Part shown: positions 54,920 to 62,899 of the stretch, piece after piece
How positions within the stretch are numbered: position 1 is the first letter of the stretch
How the letters are laid out: each line of letters begins with the position of its first letter
Source of the DNA: Polynucleobacter sp. 80A-SIGWE
GTDB lineage: Bacteria > Pseudomonadota > Gammaproteobacteria > Burkholderiales > Burkholderiaceae
Reading direction: 5' to 3'
DNA: 64,000 nucleotides
Assembly: GCF_018882295.1 (NCBI RefSeq)
Contig: NZ_JACVOR010000001.1
Location: forward strand, 124,001 to 188,000
Position numbers and translations under genes: made by a program
Notes under the pieces: generated by a model
The model's input: only the letters and a program-made list of their open reading frames with translations
What the model was told of the DNA's origin: nothing
The model's database searches: none

Positions 54920-54999
54920 ATTTGGTGCGATTCCCCTAAATAAGGCTTATGCCCAATTTTGGTGCTTAGATATGCACCATTTACGTTCATTTTGGTGCA
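54920..54999. promoter_or_regulatory. Repeated TTTGGTGC boxes, NtrC-like
   Basis: In the 259-bp gap between the porin and ubiK genes, TTTGGTGC occurs at 54921-54928, 54958-54965 and 54991-54998. An inverted copy TGCACCA is at 54973-54979. TGCACCA and TGGTGCA are the half-sites of NtrC operators. Here the facing pair (54973 and 54993) is separated by 13 bp rather than the usual 3, one helical turn more. The first two are direct repeats. No GG-N10-GC sigma-54 core is seen between these boxes and the porin start. Confidence 0.55.
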
Positions 55000-55099
55000 G
55001 TTGCAGCATTTTTAACCGGTTTCGCCTGTTTTTGGCGCCACAACTTAAAATAGGATTTGTATCTTTTAAGCAACTTTCAATAGAACGGCGGGCCGCATT

Positions 55100-55354
55100 A
55101 TGCAAAAACCAGGCGAAATCCTAGAACAAATCCAGCGCATTGCTAGCGATATGCAAAACAAGGTTGGCGATGCTATTCGCAATTCACCCGCGCAAGAGAT
55201 TGAAAAGAATGTCCGCGCGATGATGAATCAAGGTTTTCAGAAAATGGACCTAGTTACTCGCGAAGAATTTGATCTGCAATCCAAGGTGCTTGCTAAGACC
55301 AGAGAAAAGTTAGAAGCTCTCGAAGCTAAAGTAGCCGCTTTAGAAAAGTCTTAA
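55100..55354 (+). CDS. ubiK: Ubiquinone biosynthesis accessory factor UbiK family
   Basis: An 84-residue protein of the BMFP/YqiC family. It has an N-terminal amphipathic part (residues 1-50) and a C-terminal coiled coil (REEFDLQSKVLAKTREKLEALEAKVAALEK), with the family pattern VTREEFD at about 53. In enterobacteria UbiK helps the aerobic ubiquinone biosynthesis complex. It is divergent from the porin-glnK-amtB unit across the 259-bp region with the repeat boxes. Confidence 0.88.
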   Translation: MQKPGEILEQIQRIASDMQNKVGDAIRNSPAQEIEKNVRAMMNQGFQKMDLVTREEFDLQSKVLAKTREKLEALEAKVAALEKS

Positions 55355-55363
55355 TCAGAATCA

Positions 55364-55397
55364 GAGTTTCATCTAGAGACTATTCTGGATGAAACTC
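55364..55397. terminator. Hairpin between ubiK and a lipoprotein gene
   Basis: Perfect 10-bp inverted repeat GAGTTTCATC (55364-55373) and GATGAAACTC (55388-55397), with a 14-base loop. It lies at the convergent junction of ubiK and the lipoprotein gene, whose stop codon lies in the loop. No long T-run follows, so termination is only probable. Confidence 0.5.
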
Positions 55398-55979
55398 ATC
55401 AAAGAAATTAGAGTAAGCCTCTTCAGAAAAAAATTGTTTTGCAGGCACCCGTGCTGGCGCAGTATGCAAAACTGAGATCTGATAAATCCAAGCCCCGTTA
55501 TCTGGCGTAATCCTGGTGACCCAACGTACACGCATTGACTGCTCGACTGCACCAGTGGATTTGAATTCCAAAAAATAATCTTTAGTGGGAAGACGCTGAC
55601 GATTAGCCGCTTGATAAAAAGCATCTGTAGTAACAGCGCTTTCTAAATTAACATTTGCACGGTTCAATAGATTGCCTTGCAATTGCTCCAATAATTTAGG
55701 CGCAAGCGCGACTTGATCTTTCACTAATTGAATCGTGCTCACCGAATAAATATCATCCTCAATTTTTACTGCCTCTAAGGTTTGTGGAATTTCTTGATTT
55801 TGATACGGGAGTTTTCGTTCAATCTTTTCAGGCTTACCTGGAAACAAAGCGCTATAGCCTTCTTGTGGAGACTGCACAGTGCGCCAATCTAATTTGGGGC
55901 TGCAAGCGGCAAGTAGAAATGCAAATACTAAAACTACACCAAACTTTTTAAGAATCAGTTTAGACAATGCCAGCCCCAT
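55380..55979 (-). CDS. Putative lipoprotein of unknown function
   Basis: A 199-residue precursor with a lipoprotein signal ([12 protein letters not shown], lipobox LAAC) from the ATG at 55979. The mature part has blocks [22 protein letters not shown] and [24 protein letters not shown], without a recognised motif. It overlaps the 3' end of lipA by 20 bp on the same strand. I do not know its function; it may be an envelope protein that merely shares a transcript with lipoate genes. Confidence 0.75.
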   Translation of the reverse strand: MGLALSKLILKKFGVVLVFAFLLAACSPKLDWRTVQSPQEGYSALFPGKPEKIERKLPYQNQEIPQTLEAVKIEDDIYSVSTIQLVKDQVALAPKLLEQLQGNLLNRANVNLESAVTTDAFYQAANRQRLPTKDYFLEFKSTGAVEQSMRVRWVTRITPDNGAWIYQISVLHTAPARVPAKQFFSEEAYSNFFDEFHPE

Positions 55980-56976
55980 GCGCTTGTTGATCAGCATGGT
56001 AGCTAGAGCGCACCATCGCACCCACAGCAGCATGTGAGAAGCCCATTGCATAAGCCTCTTCCTCAAAACGCTTGAAGACGTCAGGATGTACATAACGACG
56101 AACTGGCAGGTGGTGTCCTGAAGGGGCTAGATACTGACCAATAGTCAGCATATCAATATTGTGTTCACGCATGTCACGCATGACTTCTAAAATTTCTTCG
56201 TCAGTTTCTCCCAAACCAACCATCAAACCGCTCTTGGTTGGAATGTGCGGGAAGCGCTCTTTGAAATCTTTCAGTAACTTTAAAGAGTGTGCGTAGTCAG
56301 CACCGGGACGCGCCTCTTTGTATAAGCGTGGAACTGTTTCTAAATTGTGATTCATCACGTTAGGCAAACCTTGCGGCGCATGCTCTGAAAAAATATCCAA
56401 AGCCTTATCTAAGCGACCCCGAAAATCTGGAACCAAGACTTCAATCCGAGTGTTTGGGGAGAGGTCTCGTGACTGAGATATGCAATCTACATAATGCATA
56501 GCACCGCCATCACGTAAATCATCGCGATCTACGCTAGTAATCACAACGTAATTTAATTTGAGAGCAGCGATCGTACGCGCTAAATTACCAGGCTCTTTTG
56601 TATCTAGTGGATCTGGTCTACCGTGACCCACATCACAAAATGGGCAGCGACGCGTACATTTGTCACCCATGATCATGAAGGTGGCAGTGCCCTTGCCGAA
56701 ACATTCACCAATATTGGGGCAACTTGCTTCTTCACAAACTGTGACCAACTCATTCTCACGCAAGATTTTTTTGATCTCATTAAAGCGAGAATTTCCAGAA
56801 GCAGCTTTAACCCGAATCCAATCTGGCTTTTTGAGCACTTGCTCCAAAGGAACAATCTTGATTGGAATGCGCGCAGTTTTTTCGCTCGACTTTTGCTTAC
56901 GTGAAGCATCGTAATTAAGGTCCTGGCGACTATTGCCAGTGGCGGTGGTATCGAGATCCGGCTTATTGGTAGTCAT
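55960..56976 (-). CDS. lipA: Lipoyl synthase
   Basis: Radical-SAM enzyme inserting two sulfurs into octanoyl groups on lipoyl domains. The 338-residue protein has the radical-SAM cysteines [13 protein letters not shown] and the auxiliary cluster set in [12 protein letters not shown], with the C-terminal [13 protein letters not shown]. It overlaps lipB by 4 bp, so octanoyl transfer and sulfur insertion are co-translated. The N-terminal 45 residues are a lysine-rich extension. Confidence 0.97.
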   Translation of the reverse strand: MTTNKPDLDTTATGNSRQDLNYDASRKQKSSEKTARIPIKIVPLEQVLKKPDWIRVKAASGNSRFNEIKKILRENELVTVCEEASCPNIGECFGKGTATFMIMGDKCTRRCPFCDVGHGRPDPLDTKEPGNLARTIAALKLNYVVITSVDRDDLRDGGAMHYVDCISQSRDLSPNTRIEVLVPDFRGRLDKALDIFSEHAPQGLPNVMNHNLETVPRLYKEARPGADYAHSLKLLKDFKERFPHIPTKSGLMVGLGETDEEILEVMRDMREHNIDMLTIGQYLAPSGHHLPVRRYVHPDVFKRFEEEAYAMGFSHAAVGAMVRSSYHADQQAHGAGIV

Positions 56977-57617
56977 GATGAACTCAGTTGCTTTTGCAAA
57001 TGCCCTAAAAGGGTTTGGCTAATAATGTCTATATTGTCCTTGATCCCAAGGGTTTGCATATCAACCGTCCTTAAGCCCTCATACCCACATGGGTGAATAC
57101 GGGCAAAAGCTGTCAAATCAGTCCATACGTTCAAAGCCAGCCCATGATAGGAGCACCCCTTAGAGACCTTGAGGCCCAAAGCGGCAATCTTAGCGCCCTG
57201 ATACTCCAATTGCATTGCACTCTCCCGAGCAACATAAATACCAGGCGCACCAGCATGTCTTTCCGCCTGAATTCCAAAGTCGGCAAGCGTATCAATCAAA
57301 GCCTGCTCGATTCGGGAGACCAGCTCTTTTACAAAAATCCCCAAACGTCTCAGATCGAGCAGTAGGTACACCACGATTTGCCCGGGCCCGTGATAAGTGA
57401 TCTCACCACCGCGATCCACCTGTACTAAGGGAATTTGATTACTAGGGGAATGCAAGTTACCCGCATCCCCCGCTAAACCCAATGTGAATACTGGAGGATG
57501 CTCAAGAATCCAAATTTGATCTGGAGTGTCGCTATCTCGCTGCTGCGTGAAATCCCGCATCGCTTGATAAGTTGACTCGTAGTCAGCTACCCCCAAATGT
57601 TTTACTAAAAAACTCAT
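56973..57617 (-). CDS. lipB: Octanoyltransferase LipB
   Basis: Transfers octanoyl from acyl carrier protein to lipoyl domains. The 214-residue protein has the family motif [23 protein letters not shown] (about 69-91 region) and the catalytic-centre segment [12 protein letters not shown] with Cys and Lys residues. It lies 9 bp downstream of the YbeD-like gene and overlaps lipA by 4 bp. Confidence 0.96.
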   Translation of the reverse strand: MSFLVKHLGVADYESTYQAMRDFTQQRDSDTPDQIWILEHPPVFTLGLAGDAGNLHSPSNQIPLVQVDRGGEITYHGPGQIVVYLLLDLRRLGIFVKELVSRIEQALIDTLADFGIQAERHAGAPGIYVARESAMQLEYQGAKIAALGLKVSKGCSYHGLALNVWTDLTAFARIHPCGYEGLRTVDMQTLGIKDNIDIISQTLLGHLQKQLSSS

Positions 57618-57626
57618 GCAAATAAT

Positions 57627-57896
57627 TTAGAGAACAACGCTTACCAAAGGATGTGTCGATAGAGTGCGGTACAACTCATCTAACTGCTCACGGCTGGTTG
57701 CAGTAATTGGCAAAGTAATGCCGAGATAATTTCCATCCTTAGAAGGTCGTTGCTCAACCTTGCTCTCATCAAGCGTAGGGTCAAATTGACGAGCAATGTG
57801 CAAGATTGCAGGCAGGTATTCTGGATTGGTCTTACCCATCACCTTAATTGGAAATTCTGATGGATATTCAATGAGGGATTTTCTATCTTCAGTCAT
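57627..57896 (-). CDS. DUF493 (YbeD-like) protein
   Basis: An 89-residue protein of the DUF493/YbeD family, with the pattern SLIEYPSEFPIKVMGKTN and the C-terminal LYRTLSTHPLVSVVL. The fold in E. coli YbeD is ACT-like. It is encoded next to lipB as in many proteobacteria, but no biochemical role follows from the sequence. Confidence 0.9.
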   Translation of the reverse strand: MTEDRKSLIEYPSEFPIKVMGKTNPEYLPAILHIARQFDPTLDESKVEQRPSKDGNYLGITLPITATSREQLDELYRTLSTHPLVSVVL

Positions 57897-57921
57897 GTCT
57901 TTTTCTCTTTCTGAATTTTCT

Positions 57922-58638
57922 TTATTGATTACGGTGGTCGGGCATACCCAACCAAGCGCCTGTGATGATGTTACGAATGCAATGTAAACGGCGATGGAAA
58001 AAGTGATCTGCTCCTGGCACCACTTGCACTGTTAATTCTTGAGGACGCGCCCAATCCAAAACATCAATGAGAGGAATAGTTTCATCCACTTCGCCATGAA
58101 TCAAAATCGTATCAGCTGGCACGGGGGCTAGGACCCACTTACCTGCTGCACTACCCACCATGACAAACCTCTCAGCTGGACGACCTAGCTCCGCTAAGCG
58201 CTGCACTAAATGCGTTCCGACAAAGCTTCCAAATGAAAATCCAGAAACTACCAAAGGCAAGGTATTTGAAGTCTGCACCCAGGCTTGTTGTGATGTGGCC
58301 TCAAATTGATTCCAGCTTGAAGGTGTACGCATCCAATCAGTGACATGTAGCAAATCTTCCATCTCGCCAACGCCATCATCATGCACACCAGCTGTAGCAC
58401 CCACTCCGCGGAAATTAGGGCGCACGCTGACGTAACCCAATTGATTAAAAGCGCGAGCCATCGTTTGAGCAACCTTGTTGTCCATTGTTCCGCCCATTAG
58501 CGGATGTGGATGTGCAACCAAGGCCAAACCTCTCACTGCAAAATTAGGGTTGTTTTTTAATTCATCCGGAAGATCAATCGACATTTCGATTTGGCCAACA
58601 ACACCATCAATATGAATTATTTTTGTGCGGCTATTCAT
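57922..58638 (-). CDS. Alpha/beta hydrolase of the COG2945 type
   Basis: A 238-residue cytoplasmic alpha/beta-hydrolase. The N-terminal segment has VAHPHPLMGGTMDNKV, the nucleophile elbow is GFSFGSF, the acid region is LIHGEVDETIPL and the catalytic His is in PGADHFFHRRL. This pattern suits the small esterase/dienelactone-like family. Substrate unknown. It stands between the DUF493 gene and the ferredoxin-like gene on the same strand. Confidence 0.88.
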   Translation of the reverse strand: MNSRTKIIHIDGVVGQIEMSIDLPDELKNNPNFAVRGLALVAHPHPLMGGTMDNKVAQTMARAFNQLGYVSVRPNFRGVGATAGVHDDGVGEMEDLLHVTDWMRTPSSWNQFEATSQQAWVQTSNTLPLVVSGFSFGSFVGTHLVQRLAELGRPAERFVMVGSAAGKWVLAPVPADTILIHGEVDETIPLIDVLDWARPQELTVQVVPGADHFFHRRLHCIRNIITGAWLGMPDHRNQ

Positions 58639-58661
58639 GAGGCAAACTTTCTCAAATCTTT

Positions 58662-58970
58662 TTAAGCTAACTGCAGACGCTCTACTGGACGTCCTTGTAT
58701 TAAATGTGACTGGATAATTTCTTCAATGTCTTCAATATCCACAAAGGTATACCAAATACCCTCTGGATAAATCACTGCAACAGGGCCATCAGCACAACGG
58801 TCTAAACATCCCGCCTTATTAATGCGAATGTTTCCAGGGCCAGCCAGTCCCAACTCTTTCACGCGTTTTTTTGCATAGTCAAATAATGCAAAAGCATTAT
58901 GGCGATCGCAGCAATCTTCGCCATTACTACGCTGGTTTAGACAGAAAAAAACATGGTGCTTAAAACTCAT
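58662..58970 (-). CDS. Thioredoxin-like [2Fe-2S] ferredoxin
   Basis: A 102-residue protein with four cysteines in the thioredoxin-like ferredoxin pattern: FFCLNQRSNGEDCC early, and KAGCLDRCADGP near residue 57. This fold binds a 2Fe-2S cluster. I start at the ATG at 58970; a TTG four codons upstream is unlikely. It may serve as a redox partner for some enzyme, not identifiable here. Confidence 0.88.
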   Translation of the reverse strand: MSFKHHVFFCLNQRSNGEDCCDRHNAFALFDYAKKRVKELGLAGPGNIRINKAGCLDRCADGPVAVIYPEGIWYTFVDIEDIEEIIQSHLIQGRPVERLQLA

Positions 58971-58982
58971 AAAAAATCTCAA

Positions 58983-60077
58983 TCAAGGTTTTAAATTAAA
59001 GGTGGCTCTATTTCGGAGCACCCAAAGCAAAGCTAATGGCAACCATACTACGGAAACCCATTGCATTAATTCATTAAAGTGTAATAGCCGACCTTGGTAC
59101 CAGTGTCGTAAGGTCAAAATGAAATAAGGATTGTCTGGCAAGAGATTAATAACTAGGGTGGCACTGACCAAACAAGCGATTGCAAGCCAAGCTTTATTGG
59201 ATACAGATAATTGCAGTGTCCATCTCAGCAAGAGGGTTCCCAACACCATCCCCCAAATAGCCCCCGCGGTAAGCCACGAGAAACTAAATTCTGCCCCGAA
59301 TTGCAATGCAGTAAAGGTAATTTTGACCAAAACGGTGAAGCAAAGCAGGCTATTCAATATTTTCCACTGAGGTGCCTTTGTGCGCATCCCTAGAGATAGC
59401 AGGAGTCCGGTGCCAAGCCAACAAACCGCCGTAATGATGGATTCTTGGACGAAATGATTCACCACCATTGTTCCCCAGTCGACTGAGGCAAAAATCGCAT
59501 GACCCCACACCCCGGTCCCCAACCACGAACTCTGGGGGTAGATCTGAGCCCAAGGAAAAAGTAAAAATAAGGCGCAAGCGGCCCAGTTCAAACCAAACCA
59601 CTGGTCAAAACGACGACGTACTGCGCTACCAGAGAGCCACTGGGGTCCCAAGGGGATCGCCAATAGGCCGCCCATCAACCCACCCAAGACATTGGCCCAC
59701 CAATCCATTTGACTGGGGATGCGAGTGGGCAACCAAGTTTGCAATGACTCGACGCTAAAAGCCAATACCGCACTAATGCTCAAGGCAATGCCCAGGGCAA
59801 CGAAATTACGCCAACGTGGATAGCAGGCAAAGACCAACAAAAATCCCAGGGGGATGTAGGCCAGAATATTGACCGAAACGTCAAACAGCGTAATAAATCG
59901 GGGTAAAGGAGCATCCAACCAGGCCCAAGCAGCAATCCCGTTGTCAAAGTTGAAATCAAAGGGATTTAGGCTGACATAGACGATTAAAAGCGCATAGCTC
60001 AAGCTAATGGCTCTGGCCAAAGGCATTGCTTGGAGAGGCCAAACAAACTTGCGGGGACGCTGATCTTCGTGAAGCAT
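58983..60077 (-). CDS. VanZ-like membrane protein
   Basis: A 364-residue protein with about ten membrane segments. The N-terminal half contains the VanZ-like block (YVSLNPFDFNF, VNILAYIPLGFLLVF, QTWLPTRIPSQMDWWANVLGGLMGG). The second half adds more hydrophobic segments, making it larger than the classic VanZ. Function in this group is unknown. It is divergent from birA with 46 bp between starts. Confidence 0.85.
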   Translation of the reverse strand: MLHEDQRPRKFVWPLQAMPLARAISLSYALLIVYVSLNPFDFNFDNGIAAWAWLDAPLPRFITLFDVSVNILAYIPLGFLLVFACYPRWRNFVALGIALSISAVLAFSVESLQTWLPTRIPSQMDWWANVLGGLMGGLLAIPLGPQWLSGSAVRRRFDQWFGLNWAACALFLLFPWAQIYPQSSWLGTGVWGHAIFASVDWGTMVVNHFVQESIITAVCWLGTGLLLSLGMRTKAPQWKILNSLLCFTVLVKITFTALQFGAEFSFSWLTAGAIWGMVLGTLLLRWTLQLSVSNKAWLAIACLVSATLVINLLPDNPYFILTLRHWYQGRLLHFNELMQWVSVVWLPLALLWVLRNRATFNLKP

Positions 60078-60123
60078 TCCATCATTCTAGGTCAGCTAGG
60101 TCAGATCTTTCTACAATAGGAAA

Positions 60124-60924
60124 ATGAGTCCGAATTGCATCCTAGAGCGCGTTGCCACCACCAAATCAACTAATGATGATTTATTGGCCCGCTGGCGTGC
60201 CGGGGAATTAATTGATCCCGTTGCTCGTATTGCCCACGAGCAGACCTCGGGCAAGGGTCGAGCTGGAAGAGTTTGGCTCTCCAACCCTGAAGATACTCTG
60301 TGCTTTTCCTTGGCCTACCCATTCCAGAAGCGCCCCAATGAACTGAGTGGGCTTAGTCTAGTTATCGGCTTGGCGGCTATTTCCGGCATTGCGACAGCTC
60401 TGGGGCTTAGCGAGGATGCGCTTCATCAACAAGGTCTACGACTGAAGTGGCCTAACGATTTACTACTGAACAATGCCAAACTTGGTGGCATCTTGATCGA
60501 AGGTGGACAGAGCAATCCAAATTCACCCACTTGGATGGTAATCGGACTAGGTCTGAACTTACGTAACCCAGCACTAATTGAAAAAGACTTAGAGGGTCAA
60601 TCCTCTTTCGGAGTTGCTGCACTAGATCAACTCACCCCTCATCAAACACCAATTCCCGATACGGAATTTATTTGGCTAAAACTAATTGAGTCATTTGAAA
60701 AGTATTTGGCTCAATTTGAGCAGCATGGATTTAGTTACTTTAAAAATTCCTGGGAACGCTGGGATGCCTTCAATAGCGAGTCGGTTTGTATATCCGGCGC
60801 AGGTAAGGATCCCATCGTTGGAATTTCTTCCGGGGTTGATGACACTGGCGCACTCCTTCTAAAACAGCATGACAAATTGATTGCCATTCATGCGGGCGAT
60901 GTTTCTTTGCGAGTTCAATCATGA
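60124..60924 (+). CDS. birA: Biotin--[acetyl-CoA-carboxylase] ligase
   Basis: Attaches biotin to biotin-dependent carboxylases. The 266-residue protein starts directly in the catalytic domain (VATTKSTNDDLLARW, then GKGRAGRVW and LKWPNDLLLNNAKLGGILIE) and lacks the N-terminal helix-turn-helix of bifunctional BirA. It is therefore probably not a biotin operon repressor. A short C-terminal SH3-like domain is present. It overlaps coaX by 4 bp. Confidence 0.95.
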   Translation: MSPNCILERVATTKSTNDDLLARWRAGELIDPVARIAHEQTSGKGRAGRVWLSNPEDTLCFSLAYPFQKRPNELSGLSLVIGLAAISGIATALGLSEDALHQQGLRLKWPNDLLLNNAKLGGILIEGGQSNPNSPTWMVIGLGLNLRNPALIEKDLEGQSSFGVAALDQLTPHQTPIPDTEFIWLKLIESFEKYLAQFEQHGFSYFKNSWERWDAFNSESVCISGAGKDPIVGISSGVDDTGALLLKQHDKLIAIHAGDVSLRVQS

Positions 60925-61742
60925 GTTTGTATTTGGTATTTGATCTTGGCAACACGCGCCTTAAATGGGCCGCCGTTGAATCCATACAGAATATTGCGGA
61001 CAGGAATAAAAAACTATGGGCATACTCAGGATCGATTAGCACCAAGTCTTTTCAATCACCCGAACTACGCGCGGAACTATCGGACTACATTTCTAAAACA
61101 TTGCCAAAGCCGGATGCGATTGCATTTTGCTGTGTAGCAGGTAATGCTGCTATTGAAAATCTACGTAGCCTCTTTCCACAATGGCAGGATCTTGAGTGGA
61201 AGCAATTTACAGGTAATAGTGCTTACGATGGTGTGCGCACACTCTATCAAGATCCAGGCAAGCTGGGCGCAGATCGATGGGCAGCACTCATTGGCGCAAG
61301 AGCACTCTCAAACACGAACACGCTGGTGATTAATGCGGGAACAGCCACCACCATTGATTTATTAGGTGGCAACGGCGTTCATTACGGCGGCTGGATTTTG
61401 CCAGGTCTTAGTTTGATGCAAGAAAGTCTTCAACAAAATACAGCGCAACTTCCACTAGCAGTTCGCGCTAGCAATCCTGAAGCTCAAGCAAGCTTTGGCA
61501 CAACAACGGATGAAGCAATTACTGGTGGTTGTGATGCGGCACAAATAGGAGCGATACTGCGCGCGGCTTATTTAGCTAAGGCTATGAATCATCCTGTCGA
61601 GCGAATTTGGCTTGATGGTGGCAATGCCAAAATTTTGGCAAATGAAATTAAGCAGTTTCCAGAACTGGCAGCACTTCCTGTTGAACCGATTGAAGGTTTG
61701 GTACTGCGCGGGCTGTGGGCTTGGCTCTTACAAAATCTTTAG
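60921..61742 (+). CDS. coaX: Type III pantothenate kinase
   Basis: First step of CoA synthesis, ATP-dependent phosphorylation of pantothenate. The 273-residue protein has ASKHA-fold motifs: DLGNTRLKWA at the N-terminus, the DPGKLGADRWAALIGA block near residue 113, and NAGTATTIDLL near 138. It is coupled to birA by a 4-bp overlap and overlaps convergent heptose adenylyltransferase at the stop codons. Confidence 0.95.
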   Translation: MSLYLVFDLGNTRLKWAAVESIQNIADRNKKLWAYSGSISTKSFQSPELRAELSDYISKTLPKPDAIAFCCVAGNAAIENLRSLFPQWQDLEWKQFTGNSAYDGVRTLYQDPGKLGADRWAALIGARALSNTNTLVINAGTATTIDLLGGNGVHYGGWILPGLSLMQESLQQNTAQLPLAVRASNPEAQASFGTTTDEAITGGCDAAQIGAILRAAYLAKAMNHPVERIWLDGGNAKILANEIKQFPELAALPVEPIEGLVLRGLWAWLLQNL

Positions 61743-62230
61743 CTAGTACGGATCTTGCCTAACAGGGTTGTCGTAGAGCGCTCATACAGAAATGGAATAG
61801 CGACTGCTTTGCCGCCCCAAGTTTTCACCAAGCAAGTTTCTTCAAGAGTATCGATTTCATAATCTCCACCCTTAACGTAGATATCCGGATGGATTTTAGA
61901 AATCAGATTCACTGGGGTCTGCTCTGTAAACATCACCGCTAAATCCACGCTCTCCAGCGCTGCCAATAAAGCCTGGCGGTCAGCCTCAGTATTGATAGGC
62001 CTGTCATCACCCTTCCCCAACATCTTCACCGAAGCATCTGAGTTCACCCCCACCACAAGACTAGCTCCTAAAGCGCGCGCTTGAGCTAAGTAACTGGCAT
62101 GCCCGCGATGCAAAATATCGAAGACACCATTCGTAAATACCAGGGGCCTTGGAAGCGCTGCAATACGAGCCTCTAACTCTGCTGGGGCGCAGACTTTCGA
62201 CTCAAAAGAAGGTAAAGGTAAAGAGCTCAT
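61739..62230 (-). CDS. rfaE2: D-glycero-beta-D-manno-heptose 1-phosphate adenylyltransferase
   Basis: Makes ADP-heptose precursor for the LPS inner core. The 163-residue protein is only the C-terminal half of bifunctional HldE, a nucleotidyltransferase with the HxGH motif in GVFDILHRGHASYL, the VGVNSDASVK segment and the YERSTTTLL motif near the end. The partner kinase must be encoded elsewhere. It is convergent with coaX (4-bp overlap). Confidence 0.94.
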   Translation of the reverse strand: MSSLPLPSFESKVCAPAELEARIAALPRPLVFTNGVFDILHRGHASYLAQARALGASLVVGVNSDASVKMLGKGDDRPINTEADRQALLAALESVDLAVMFTEQTPVNLISKIHPDIYVKGGDYEIDTLEETCLVKTWGGKAVAIPFLYERSTTTLLGKIRTS

Positions 62231-62320
62231 AGCGTCATATTAATGGCATTGCGCTAGGCTCAACGATATTTGCCAGAATGTCTTAGACTTGGACATCCCA
62301 GCCCCACCCAAAGGTTCAAG

Positions 62321-62899
62321 ATGATTCGTAATATGCCGAGCTACTTACTGGCACTATTTTTCCTGCTACCGGCCATGCAATTCGCAAAGGCGGCTCCTCC
62401 AGCATCAGCCAGCTGCAGCCCCCTCCTGTCCCATACCTTCCCCAGATTGCAGGATGAGGCACCTCAAAACCTCTGCCAATATCAAGGAAAAGTTGTTTTG
62501 GTTGTTAATACAGCTAGTTTTTGTGGCTTTACCAGTCAATATGAAGGCCTTGAGAAGCTGTATGCCAAATACAAAGATCGCGGCTTCGTTGTACTAGGAT
62601 TTCCATCCAACGATTTTGGACAACAAGAGCCGGGTAGTAACAAAGAGATTGCTGACTTCTGTAAAAATACCTATGACGTGAAGTTCCCCATGTTTGCCAA
62701 GAGCTCAGTCAGTGGCAGCAATCCCAATCCATTATTTAAGATGCTGATTGCTAAAACTGGTACAACTCCTAAATGGAATTTTTATAAATACCTCATTGAT
62801 CGCAACGGCAATGTTGTGGACTCATATGGCAGCATGACTAAACCATCGAGCAGCAGCATTACTGGCGAGATAGAAAAACTTCTTGGAGAGAAAATTTAG
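62321..62899 (+). CDS. Exported glutathione peroxidase, Cys-type
   Basis: A 192-residue precursor with a signal peptide (hydrophobic about 7-20, then FAKA), so likely periplasmic. The thiol peroxidase core has the catalytic Cys in NTASFCGFTSQYEGL (Cys replaces selenocysteine), the Gln in FPSNDFGQQEPGS and the Trp in KWNFYKYL. AAGG lies six bases before the ATG at 62321; the frame extends further upstream without support. It shares the last base of its stop with the next gene. Confidence 0.9.
   Translation: MIRNMPSYLLALFFLLPAMQFAKAAPPASASCSPLLSHTFPRLQDEAPQNLCQYQGKVVLVVNTASFCGFTSQYEGLEKLYAKYKDRGFVVLGFPSNDFGQQEPGSNKEIADFCKNTYDVKFPMFAKSSVSGSNPNPLFKMLIAKTGTTPKWNFYKYLIDRNGNVVDSYGSMTKPSSSSITGEIEKLLGEKI

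Noticed and set aside
54994..55007. GG-N10-GC sigma-54-like core on the plus strand toward ubiK (TTGGTGC...GC)
   Set aside because: Only the minimal GG and GC match; the -12 region reads CAGC rather than TTGC, and the GG belongs to one of the TTTGGTGC repeats. Likely coincidental.
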